Both the position numbers and the translations under genes were made by a program. Below, piece by piece: positions 25,404-36,076 of a DNA stretch of 64,000 bases (the first letter of the stretch is position 1; each line of letters starts with the position of its first letter). The notes under the pieces are model-generated. The model was given only the letters and a program-made list of their open reading frames with translations, did no database searches and had not been told where the DNA came from. Source of the DNA: Priapulus caudatus (taxonomy: Eukaryota > Priapulida > Priapulimorpha > Priapulimorphida > Priapulidae); NCBI RefSeq assembly GCF_000485595.1, contig NW_014577348.1:247958-311957 (forward strand). The letters run 5' to 3'.

Positions 25404-26575
25404 AAACGGACAATCATGCGATTCTACAAGCTGCATCTGACTATACGTCAGATGAGCTAACTATAGACAGAAGGCACTCACGGAGAGTGCACATCTCCGC
25501 CAGCTCCCTCGCTCGTAGCAGCCGCTCGTTGCTGCTGCTCGCTCACATGTACACGCTTGCTGGCTTGCTGCCCACTCGCTCGTAGCAGCCGCTCGTTGCT
25601 GCTGCTCGCTCACTCGCTCGCTGGCTCGCTGTGCTGGCTGGCTGACACGATAATATCGATCGCGCGAACACACGAACACACTAAGTTAACACAAGAGCAA
25701 TCACATAACCTCCTCCAACTACGTTGGGCGCAGGTAACGAGAGTACTGCCTACTCACTGAGTATGGAAGCCACACCGTCAGCGCAGTACCTTACTGAGTA
25801 AAACCGTCTGGAAGTACAGGCTGGAGAGGGTGTGATCTCAGATAAACGGACAAGTACCCGGGTTACGAATAAATACGAATATATTATAATTGTATAATTA
25901 GAATTTATGATAATAAATTATACAATTAGAATTTATAATAAAAAATTATTTAATTGCGAATACACTCGGTGTATGGGAGCAAATACAGTCAGTAAATGAG
26001 TCCCGCGTTCTGAAGGGAAACAGTAGGGGGCACCTATGCTGAGACACTTCACACATATTATATCACGCGCTTGCACACTACGTACAAAAAAGTTATCCGA
26101 AAAGTTAATCCATTACACAAAGGGGTCCAATTATAAATCATTCCATTACAGAGCGGACCAATTATAACGCAAATTGCATTAAATTGTAAGAGTTCTCGAA
26201 CCCACGTGCAGTGAGAGCGGAGCAACAATAGTTGCAGTATATATTTTCCGGCTGTCTGGCTCGTTTGAATGGGCCCCTAACAACATGTACCGTGATTTGA
26301 ATTCAGCGCCCAAGGTGGTATAACTGTTGCCAATGTCAGAATACGGATAAAATAACAAATCGTGTTTTGTCGGACGCGACGAGGCATTATAATGGGGCAA
26401 TTCACATGCACACTAGCACACATGCGAGGCACGAGAATAAATGCTTCTTGACAAACCAATTGGTTTTAGAAATTTGGTGTACTAGTTAGTATACGTCATT
26501 ACTCGTATTGGTCATAATCGGTAGCGGTTCGCCTGCGTTTCCCGTCGCGACCACAAGAGGCACTAAGCCCGAGCT

Positions 26576-26665
26576 ATGGTAGCTCTAGTACTATAGCCCG
26601 CTGATTGCTGCCGCAGGCCTGCGGCAGTGATCCGCGGGGCTATAGTACTAGAGCTAGAGCTATGG
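26576..26665. repeat. CTATAGCCCGC palindrome (unit 2)
   Basis: The arms TAGCTCTAGTACTATAGCCC and GGGCTATAGTACTAGAGCTA are perfect for 20 bases. They continue through imperfect GCTGATTGCTGCCGCAGGC / GCCTGCGGCAGTGATCCGC to the centre. With no loop, it could extrude as a cruciform. Related CTATAGCC/GGCTATAG modules recur at 54,765-54,800 and 55,662-55,705. Confidence 0.85.
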
Positions 26666-26732
26666 CTACTAGGTTGGCTATGGTAGACGTACACTACAAA
26701 TACGCACCGACTCACGTTTGTATAAGCATACC

Positions 26733-26825
26733 ACGTATACCACGTATTGGTATTGGCATACGTATTGGCATACGTATTGGCCACGTATTGGCCACGTATT
26801 GGCATTATACCACGTATTGGTATAA
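26733..26825. repeat. CCACGTATTGG tandem motif (unit 2)
   Basis: At least six near-identical units CCACGTATTGG / CATACGTATTGG in about 90 bases, bounded by TATAAGCA on both sides. Confidence 0.8.
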
Positions 26826-29084
26826 GCAGAACCTAGAATCTAAGATGTATATCGATGATAATGTATATTCAATACTGGCGGAAGCCTGCGCGCATGTAAG
26901 CGTCAGGCTGTGAGTATCACCAACCCCGCAACATACGTGCCCCAGGCTCTCTTCTCTTTACCTATGTGGTATTCCAAACATTACAAAATATATATTCCAA
27001 TATGTTCTAATGTTCGTGGCTAACACGACGGGTAAACCACAAAGAACGCAGAAAGAGTCAGCAGAACTGCAGTCTGTGTACAGATCCACGAGGACTACGG
27101 CGCTGTAACAGTAGATCAACAGCCCATTTAGGATTTGGATGCTGCATGCGTTTCAATGCGTTTCACTGTGGCAATAGCCAGTTTCATGCGCAATCATACC
27201 GGTCTAGGTAGCAGTGGTAATTATTCCACAGCTAAACTCCAAGAAGAGAAGGACAAAAACCATTATATCACAATAGGCAGCTAGTAATATGCTTTTTTGC
27301 GGTATACGATTTTTTGTCACTATTATGTACAGCTGCTCCAGACAGCCTGAATGTGCTCACTCCTAAACCGTGGCTCTGAATATATGGAATATCGTGGGTA
27401 TCACGCGTTGAATGATTCTCAGTTCAGCAGATGTTGTTCTGATTTAACGTTAGTTTCCATGTCGAGATCGTTTAAAAACGATGTCTGCATTGCATTTATT
27501 TTTCCATGCACCAATGAGAGAGTGCATGATCGCTTAACGGAGAATTCTTGATGAATTACCAAAGACGAGGTATGCGAATAAGGCAGGCAGGGTCGACTGA
27601 AAGCGGATTTTTCCTTTGTCCAATTAATCCCTATTCGAAATGCATTAATTAGCAATTCCCAGCCATGCCACTCATTAGAAATCACTGTATAAATATGCTG
27701 CACTAAGTAGTGGCTGTAACCAAGCATATGTTTTAGCAAACAGTGACCGCTACGCTCCAGTAAACTGAACCAATGCCAATGTTGTGACCTACCAACTACA
27801 GTCCACACACACACAACTTCTGGTGAATAGTCGGGTCTTGGAAAACATACACTGGTTTACCGAATGCCAGTAATCTGCACCATTCTTCTGAGTCAATTGC
27901 AACTCAAAACCATTACAAGTATCTATTATGGCAAGTTCCTGGCTAATTTGCAAAACAATACACCCAGTTTGGTAGTGCTGAAAAAATACACCCTACAAAG
28001 CTCAGCTGTGTAACACTTTAGCAGTCACCTCAAGTTCACATTGCCCCAAACACGCCGATTCATTTCCCACACACATATAACAGATATGTACGTTCACATG
28101 TGAAATAGCAACGTCCGTTTTAGAGTTATCGGAACCAACAGTATCTGACAGTACAGGAACAAAAAATGTCTTTAGCATGGAAATACTATAATAGTTCTTC
28201 CCCATTTTTCAAATGTCAGCTATATAAGGAGACATGCTTATTTTAAACCCATTATGTTCATTGTTCAATAATGAAAATACCCTCTCTGATTATCATTTTG
28301 AAATATGTTATCAAGAAACTGATAACCCACACCTGTTATATCCTTAATAAAATAAAAAATTAGACCATACTCACCGGAGCTAAGTAAATGAAGCCATGCT
28401 TTCTAGCTAGATCCTTGGCTACTTGTTCACCACCTATAATGTTAACTGCCCACTTGTCCGAGAATATAGCCGCATGAGTGGCCTTTACTAAAAACACGTA
28501 GAACATCGACAATAGAACTGAAAGTTCCATCCTAACTGTTCCCTAATTGCTGTGCAGATTAAGCCAGGATATTCTTTATGAACGGTTACTCCGGATTTGC
28601 ATATCCTATGACTGCCTGGGTGATGAATGAACACTAGACTCAAACTGCCTTGCCAGAAGCTGAGCTTAGTAACAAGAAAGTCCAGCGTTCACTCATGCAA
28701 CTGCAAAATCTAGTGTTGTAGTGCTAACACCTCCCAGTGATGCAAAAGGCTTATCACGGACAGTTCGGGTTCTGGTTTCTGCCACTTCTCTCTTCACCCT
28801 TCACACCAGGCCCGATTTCTCTTTGTTGTCTGGCATACATCTACTTCAGCTCTGCAGCTGGGTGGTTTGTCAAGCAGTTCCCCTGGAACAGATAGAAACA
28901 AGTTTAGTGATCGATACTGCTGGCTTACAGGTAAAGCCTGCTCTCTCTCTCTGGCTTTCTCTCATGCGTGCTGATGTCTACATCTATGCTAGGATTTATT
29001 TATAAATTGCAATGCGCTGATTGTTCTATTGTTTGATTGTTCTGACGTGAACAATTCCGTGCATTTATAGGAAAACGAGTTTAG

Positions 29085-29245
29085 AGTCCAGGCATTATTT
29101 GATATGACCTTGGACAAATTGCAACAGACAGTGTCTCAACTGTTTTATGCTCTTGGAGGCGTCCACTATAATATATCAAAACTCTTAAGGAATCCTGGTG
29201 GTAGAAGGTTCCATGGCGGCCATTTTAAAAAATGGCCGCCATAAA
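29085..29245 (+). repeat. Left terminal inverted repeat of the nuclease element
   Basis: AGTCCAGGCATT, TTGCAACAGACAGT, AACTGTTTTAT, ATATCAAAACTCTTAAGGA, TCCTGGTG and TTCCATGGCGGCCATTTT appear in this order. All recur in the same order in the reverse complement of 32,868-33,036. Confidence 0.8.
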
Positions 29246-29530
29246 ACTGATATTTCTCTATATGTCTGCTTCTAAATAACATAGAGCTTTGATTTTAAGT
29301 GCTAAACATACATTTTCAGGGACAAGAAATCAAATGAAACACATTTCGATAAGCTAAACCTGGCCAAAAAGCCGAAATGGCAGCCATTTTTCAAAATGAC
29401 CGCCATAAACCTGATATTTCCCAATATCTCCACTTCTAAATGACTTAGGGCATTGATTTTAAGTGCTAAACATACATTTTCTGGGGCCAGGAATCCAATG
29501 ACACACATTTCAATAAGCTACATCAAACAC
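29220..29530. repeat. Subterminal tandem repeat, two units of about 155 bp
   Basis: Each unit reads CCATTTT..AAAATG.CCGCCATAAA, CTGATATTTC, GATTTTAAGTGCTAAACATA, CATTTTC.GGG, AATC.AATGA, CACATTTC.ATAAGCTA. A third unit, inverted, lies at 31,795-31,925 on the other side of the gene. The gene's stop codon is at the inner edge of this array. Confidence 0.8.
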
Positions 29531-31720
29531 ATTGGCTAGCTTGTTCACGAAAGTGCGCACTGGTTTTGAATTTGTTGAGGGAAGCTCCCTTGCCAATGCC
29601 ATACATGCGGGAAGTAGTATCACATCCCAGGAGAGCGTGCATGAAGAAGATGTGCTGTGATACATCGGGGCCTAACTGCTGCTTGCCAGACTTCATGTTC
29701 CAGACACGCGGTTTCTTCACATTCTTCTTTGGCTCGGGTTGGAAGAACAGGTCACATGACTTGAGGTTAGTGTGGTGGATGAGCAGATCTGTGTCATCTC
29801 CGATCAGCACAGTATCAGTGGTGGCTGCAGACTCCACTGCCTTTAGCACTATGAGGAGATCAGCGTCACCTGCAGAATGATGTGTCTGGCAGTTCTGTGC
29901 CCGTAGTTTGGTGCTGAGCATGTTGATGAAGCGCTGGTTGTTTGTCATGTTTGCCAGGAATTGTTCCTTCTTCATTGTGACCTGCATATCTTCATCAAAC
30001 GTCACCATTGCTCCAGCATTCCCTCTCGTACGTCTCTGGTGTGTTGTGTCCTTTGTTGATGTACCATCATAGCCATCAAACACGACTGAATTGCCTGTCC
30101 ATACTTCTTTGTGACATACTCTGTGTATTGCGCGCAGATACCTTTGTATATTGAGCCACGTTCCCATGGAATGCGCTGGACTAGTGCCCCACCATCTAAC
30201 ACGTAGTGGACTTGGCCTGTGATTCCTGGTGCATCGTGTGTCAGGAGTGTCCAGATAGCATCTGCTAGCACTGGCTTCTGTGGCTGTCGGAGCAGCAGTG
30301 TGGAATCAAACAGAGCTGGTGGGTAACTGCACAGCTCATATTTGAACACAGATTGACTCCAGATCATATTTGACTCCAGATCCTCTGTAGCTTTTGCAGC
30401 AATTGTCAGTCACTGGAAAAGCAGCTTGAGATCCACCTGTACTGCCTCACCATCAATCTTTACTGCCGATTTCGCAGCCAGGGTGATGGCCTGATCCTTC
30501 CTATTGAATGTGTAGTCAGCAGCAGTTTGTCCATCCATGTTGGTCAGGATAGCTGTTCCAACAGTTTTCGCTGAGTCCACATTGACTGTGCTGGCTTCAT
30601 GCACCCCTGTCGAGATGCTGCGCCAGCTCGGATCTAAGCTGAAGGGTGTTATCTCTTGCAGATAGCTGATAACTGCATGTGTGTCTTTCATGTCACGTGC
30701 TTGTCTAGCATTTGTCATGTCCTTGTTTTGTTCACCAGTGTTGTAGTTGACACATGTGAGCTGCTGCATAGCATTGTTGACTTCAGCACAGGCAGGCATG
30801 AAAAGCAGCCATATGAGACGCTGTTGCTCAGTCATGCCTCGCCCTCTCGTCAGGCCACCGCTGGTCTTCATACTCCTCATCAGGACCTGTTTGATAGTGA
30901 GATCTACAGACAGACCAGCCCATAGGCGATCACTTCTTCTGACAACATGGAACCCTTCTTCGAATCGTTGGTACTGTACACATCTGGATGTTCATCCTTG
31001 AGCTTGCTCATTCGCTGCACATAGAGGCGGGCTAATTTGGTGTAGAGGTTGTGCCCAGAGGCTGCCAATGCGCTCTGCTCTGACAAACTTCCGTAGTATG
31101 TCCACCATCTCCATGTACTGTAGCCAAAGTGTGGCAGCCCTAGAGGACTTTAAGGATTCGGTTTTAGCCCTGAGGAGCTCCTTGATCCTGGTTAACACAT
31201 CAGCTTGGCAGAACTCCTCTGCAGACACGGAATCTTCCATCAGGTTCTTGTAGAGGGCAGCAAGTTCATCAAGATCAGTGTTTCTAGTTCTGCCTGTCGT
31301 AGGCTCATCATCTGGTGACACTGTTGCCTCATTGGTCTCCTCCACTTCATATGGCTCTGCAGATGGTTGAGGGAGTGGCACACCAAGTACGTACGTCTGA
31401 CAAAATCAAGGCATTCAGTGCTGCATCAACAAGGCGATGTCCTCGTACTGCTCGTGCAATAGCCTTGCCTGTCATCATGTGTACCTCCGCGTTGTCTGCA
31501 TAGATTAGCTCCTAGAATACCTGCAGTCGGCTGATCCTAGCCATGAGGTGCCCGAGTGCTTCGCCAAGCACTCATTTATCGTGTGAAAGCCTCCCAGGGC
31601 GGCACAGACTATGTCAATTTAAAAACTTCCTGTGGGCTCAGTCTCGATGATCATGAGGGGCTTTCGCACCATAAGTAGTTGGTCCAAAGGATGATGATGG
31701 CCGTATAAGCAGCCATTGGC
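29523..31720 (-). pseudogene. XPG/FEN1-like nuclease of a TIR element (frameshifted)
   Basis: Minus-strand coding sequence split into about five overlapping frames. From the N-terminus the order is: a region with LIYADNAEVHMMTGKA (about 31,500), a helical region LWLQYMEMVDILRKFVRAER (about 31,110), LYTKLARLYVQRMSKL, MRSMKTSGGLTRGRGMTEQ (30,880), then the nuclease. The nuclease positions are VLDGGAL (Asp near 30,195), VVFDGYDG (Asp near 30,077), GDADLL (Asp near 29,867), GDDTDLL (near 29,795) and LLGCDTTSRMYGIGKG (Asp near 29,621). They match the FEN1/XPG order: first Asp, FDG of the N-region, EAEA-like, D-x-D, then LLG-x-D followed by the Gly-Ile-Gly of the helix-hairpin turn. The long proteins of this family are multi-copy in many invertebrates. 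About 700 residues are expected; no single frame exceeds 214. All breaks are one-base changes, so the gene may be intact in the organism. Confidence 0.7.
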
Positions 31721-31794
31721 GACGGAGCATGCTCACACACGAAACTTCAGTGTGGAATAAATGCACGTTGTGTGACAGGCACCATAGATATGCT

Positions 31795-31925
31795 GTTTTT
31801 GCTGGCCATTTCAAGCTTTTTGATGCAGGTTTAGCTTATTGAAATGTGTGTGCATTGGATTCCTTGTCCCTGGAAAGTATGTTTAGCACTTAAAAATCAA
31901 AGGCTCTATGTTATCAGGAGTGTAT
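31795..31925. repeat. Inverted subterminal unit of the nuclease element
   Basis: Reads GGCCATTTCAAGCTTTTTG, TTTAGCTTATTGAAATGTGTG, CATTGGATTCC, GTTTAGCACTTAAAAATCAA. This is the reverse complement of the units at 29,220-29,530. Confidence 0.75.
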
Positions 31926-32867
31926 AATAGGGAGGAGTGTGAGCATCAATAAAGCAAGGGAAATTCGTATTTAACTAGGGCCTTATAATACGCTTAGGCG
32001 ATTTACTACGCCGTAACTCATACCAACTTGAGCTCAAATCGAGCACAGTACATTCGCCCATCATCGTACGAGAATCGTTTCCCTCGTAGACACCGCGAAT
32101 CCGAAGATAACAGCCTAAACCAACGACTACCGATTTCTCCATTTATTCTTTGGCCAATAATCCACCGGCATAGCGCGCGCTATAATTCAAAGACAAAAGG
32201 GGCAGCTACTAACCACACTGTCCACCGGCTATGCGCTGCGACGGGCGAGGCGCTGTGGCATCGGCAGGGAGATTTCCAATCCGATGTCTGTGCTGATAGC
32301 CGATTGGGCGTGCGTGGCCGTGCATATGGGCATTGCCTAGCTGTATTGCCGGCATGCCGGTATGACCATAACGGCGCATACATTGTAGCTTGTGTACCGG
32401 GTCAAAGGTTATGCTCAGCGCGAGTGTTCGCGTTGATGGCCTAATCAGCCTCTGCAGAGCCCAGCAGTGCCTCGCGCGTGCAGCGGCAGCCCGTGGAGAG
32501 TGTGGTTAGTAGTCAGCTGCCTTTTGTTTGAAGTTATAGGCGCGCTCTACGGTTGATTAATGGCCAAAGATTGAGACTCGTGTGGCGTATGTTTTTAGGT
32601 TGTATCTTCGATTGCGGGTGTCTAGGCGAGTGCAAAGATTTCCGTAGCAATGATGGGCGAATGTAACTGTGTGCCGATTTGAGCTCCAAGTTGGATGAGT
32701 TACGCGTAGTAAATCGTAGGTATTATAAGGCGTAGTAAATGAACGAATTTCCCTTGTTTATTGTTTGTCAGCAGCTGCCTCCCTATTATCAGCCGTGATG
32801 TTATTGTAGACGGCGGAAGATGATAAAAGAATATCAGTTGTAATGGAGACCATTTTTGCAAAATGGC

Positions 32868-33036
32868 CGCCATGGAACGCTTCCACGTGCGATCACCAGG
32901 ACTCCTTAAGAGCCTTCTTGATATGTTTTATAGAGGATATATTTGCGCTCGGGTATAAAAACAGTTGACAGACTTTCTGTTGCAAGTTGGTGCGGCGAGG
33001 TGAGCGCGCCATTTTTTTCCGAAATGCCTGGACTTA
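32868..33036 (-). repeat. Right terminal inverted repeat of the nuclease element
   Basis: Contains AATGGCCGCCATGGAACGC, CCAGGACTCCTTAAGAG, AACAGTTGACAGACTTTCTG, TTGCAAGTTGG and AATGCCTGGACTTA. In reverse complement this gives the left end. Confidence 0.8.
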
Positions 33037-33604
33037 TTAGTTGTTTAGAATTGTGTTGACTATTCTGAGATACAAAATAAATGCTATAGATAAGCCTAGC
33101 ATATTTTAAGCATGGGCATATTGCTCAACATTTTAGCATAGCCAGTATAAAATTGACATACATGAAACTGATTTACTATACATGTATTCCATGCATTATA
33201 CGCATGACAATATGGCACCTTATTCGAAAAATTAGAAACACAAAGGTAGGAAAACCGTTGCTTACAGAGTTTTCGCTGAGCTAAGCCACTTAAAAAATTC
33301 ATCTATGCAGCAATAAGTTTAAGAATTTTTTATTTTAAACCTAAGAATGGTAAAAAGGCTTATGGCCACCACAGCAATGACTACATAAATATAATGGTCT
33401 TAATTTGTGTATGGCCGCCAGTGTGTTAAGCCAGAGACCGCGTCTGTAACCCGTCATTTGGACGGCCTATTCTTGAATGAGACAGGATGAAATTTTTGAT
33501 AGAGACGGCATAAGGGCGCCCATTTTATATATTATACCGGCTTTTACACTGCGCAACAGTGGGCTTATTAAGACTAATAACAATCAGTCCTTTTTGCAAT
33601 TTAT

Positions 33605-33615
33605 TTTTTTCGCTA

Positions 33616-33673
<58 letters not shown>

Positions 33674-33777
33674 TTTTTTTTTTTTTTTTTTTTTTTTTTG
33701 TTTGTTTTTTTTTTCTTTTTTTTTTTTTTTTTTTTTTTGTTTTTTTTTTTTTATTTTCATTTTTTTTTTTTTTTTTT
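33605..33777. repeat. Poly-T tract of about 160 bases, unit 2 only
   Basis: Almost pure T with rare A, G, C and ATTTTCA interruptions, inserted between CAATCAGTC and CAGACTAATTTCC. Unit 1 at 24,636-24,662 joins these two words with only TTTTTGGCATTT. The Phe-only open frames here are meaningless. Confidence 0.9.
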
Positions 33778-34400
33778 CAGACTAATTTCCTCCATCTTTA
33801 AGAGTATCCCCAGGTAGCCAAAGTTCTCATTCTCGCTTAACACTAAGCGTTGGCACACGGACGAACAGTTGCATACGTGTAACAGTCAGAGAGCCTGGTC
33901 GGTTTACCGCCCTAAGGGTGGCTTTCGGCGCCTAAGCAGCATCCTCGCTTTGCTCAGGTGTGAGACTCCCTGATTTTTTTCGCCGCTGGCTAACACCGCT
34001 GTGCGCCAACTAATCCTAAGTCAGGCAATATACCATGGATCTTAGAACGAATGAACTGACTATATATATAGTGTTTGAGAAACTGAAATGAAACAAATCA
34101 AAATTGGACTTGCATAAATTAATATGGACCGCTAAGCTAGCTGACAGATACATGTACTGTATACATTTCGGGCTATATACGTGCGTCGCGTACAGAGTAC
34201 GCAATTTATCCTATTATGCAAACATATCGCCTATTATAAATTTGAATGATCTTTGTTGGTTGCAACCACTGAAAAAAGAATGGGTAGGCATGTACATATT
34301 GCCTATTGAGTATTGACATTCTTATGGTATCTAGAAGTTAATGGCTTTTGGTAGGGCAAGCAACACAGCAGGCATTGAATGTCTCAATAAAAAAAATTTA

Positions 34401-35530
34401 TGGTAAATAAACACAAAATGTACCAACAGTCTTAATGTTTGCTCTAGCTCTATTTCGCCCTATAATTCACTCTGTAAATGCGCGTTTTCAAATGCTCATG
34501 CTGGCAACACAGCACAAGTAATCCGTACGTCTAGACGAATAATTCTGTCCCATGATAACGCTTTTTTTATATTTGGTGCAGGTTATATTGGAGCAGAACG
34601 TGGGGGTTCCATTGAAATTTTCGTGAGAATCGGCATGCGAAATGGAAGCAATGGCGCTGCTATAATGCCGGCCCGTACGCCGCTAATTGGCGCGAAAAAA
34701 AACGCTACGTCGTTCCGTTCTAGCATGGGCTTACTTTGCTAATGATATGTTGTATACTCGTATACATTCCTTGCAATCGTTATTTACTGTGCTTTAACAA
34801 GATTGTTTTTCAGAGACCACCCGCTTCAATTAAACTTTAGTAAATTACGTTGGCCATTTACAAACAACTCAGACGTCAATCACAGGCCGAGTGCTATCAG
34901 GCCTCCATGCGAGCGCACAGATACAAGCGAGAACCATGGGGCTATTGCTAATACTCGGCTGTGATTGGTCTGAATTGTTTTGTAAATGGCCAACGTAATT
35001 TACTAAAGTTAATGAAGCGGGTTTCTGAAAAAATCTTTTAAAGAAGTAAATAACGATTGAAGTGAATGTATACAGTATACACATATCAGTAGCAAGGTAA
35101 AGCCATGTAGAAGGGAACGGTAGGTTTTTTTTCGGCGCCAATGAGCGGCGTACGGCCGCAAGGCAGCGGCCAGTGCATGCATTTTGCATGCGACTGCTCA
35201 CGACATTTCAATGAACGCCGTTCTGTCCGGCAATATAAATTATATACGCCTCCACACAAATATAAAAAGGTTATTAGGGACAGAATTCATATCCGGTGCC
35301 TAACCGTACGCCAGCCCTGAGCTGGCGTGGCAGCAAACCACAATGAATGAATTCCTCATGCTGCTTGTTGTTTGTGTGCGGCCGCAGCAGCAGGGCGGGC
35401 GTGCGTGTACTTAATTGGGTGGTTTGGCAGATGAGGCATTTGAGGCGGCAATTTACAGGTGATTGATAGGCGAATTAGAGGTAGAGAAACATTAAGAACT
35501 CTTGGTAGCATTTGTCGTGTTTATTTTTAC
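34401..35530. repeat. 1.1-kb palindrome, centre near 34,917
   Basis: Left arm 34,401-34,905 and right arm about 34,930-35,530 are reverse complements. The matching pairs are TAAATAAACAC, TCTTAATGTTT.CTCTA.CTC, AATTCTGTCCC, CATTGAAAT, AACGATTG..., TAAATTACGTTGGCCATTTAC and GAGTATTAGC/GCCGAGTGCTATC. The right arm has an extra 130 bases near 35,300-35,420. The first half of the left arm is also the end of duplication unit 1 (25,224-25,403), which stops inside the arm. Confidence 0.8.
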
Positions 35531-35639
35531 GCATTATTTTTTTTATACGAGGACGTTCCAAGTGTCCTGTGGTAATGCAAAGATTATACATTTCAACAAT
35601 ACAACTTATTGAAAATCTTATACAACTTGAACAAGTAAA

Positions 35640-35790
35640 TTGTACTTATACAAGTCTTACAAGTCTTAGACCTCTTACAAATACAAGTCTTACTTACAAA
35701 TACAAGTCTTACAACTACAAGTCTTACTTACTTACAAGTCAAGATTATACTTATAGTTATACTTAAGTTATAGTTATAACTTATACTTAT
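35640..35790. repeat. (TACAAGTCT)n / (TTATACTTATAG)n microsatellite
   Basis: About seven irregular copies of TACAAGTCTTAC, followed by TTATACTTATAGTTATAC-like units. It lies about 300 bases upstream of DAP3. Confidence 0.85.
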
Positions 35791-36018
35791 ACTATAACAG
35801 TAAGGATAAAGTAATACTAAAATGTGTCTATTTACCATGATATCTCGTATTTTCCAGAAGCAATGCAGGCCGTCGGCACGTCCACGATCGCCAACGTTCA
35901 TGTCATGTTTACAAAGAACACGAGCGCGAGTGCGGTACACTCACTAGTTGATTGACGCGTAGCAACGACCAACTTCGAGACCTCGACACTCGACAGCTGG
36001 TCGATGACAATACGGACG

Positions 36019-36076
36019 TGACGAACAGGAAGTGGATTTTACCGCTAGAGTGTGCATCGTTCGGCGAAAAATGGCA
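36019..36076 (+). promoter_or_regulatory. Putative DAP3 core promoter: CRE-like, ETS and YY1-like motifs
   Basis: GTGACG (36,019), ACAGGAAGTGG (36,025-36,035, an ETS/GABP-type core) and AAAATGGCAGC over the start codon (36,068-36,078, like a YY1 site). ETS and YY1 sites close to the start are common in nuclear genes for mitochondrial ribosome parts. No TATA box is present. These are motif matches only. Confidence 0.4.

Larger units (their letters stand above)
29085..33036 (-). mobile_element. XPG-nuclease TIR element, copy 2 (4.0 kb)
   Basis: Left end AGTCCAGGCATTATTTGA (about 29,085); right end GAAATGCCTGGACTTA (about 33,036). The ends are inverted and similar for about 160 bases. The subterminal repeats are two left units (29,220-29,530) and one inverted unit (31,795-31,925). 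The minus-strand nuclease gene lies between them. Long inverted ends plus a nuclease gene fit a cut-and-paste DNA transposon. Academ elements are known to carry an XPG-type nuclease, so that superfamily is the first one to test. This assignment is inference. Confidence 0.7.
25404..34590. repeat. Tandem duplication unit 2 (about 9.2 kb)
   Basis: Head-to-tail partner of 15,866-25,403. Divergence is mostly one-base indels spread evenly over coding-like and non-coding parts. Large differences are few: a poly-T of about 160 bases near 33,618 only here, and an A18 run near 23,176 only in unit 1. The first 58 bases carry the end of a family B hairpin repeat, cut by the junction. Confidence 0.85.

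Noticed and set aside
33477-33801. Open frames dominated by Phe
   Set aside because: Translation of the poly-T tract.
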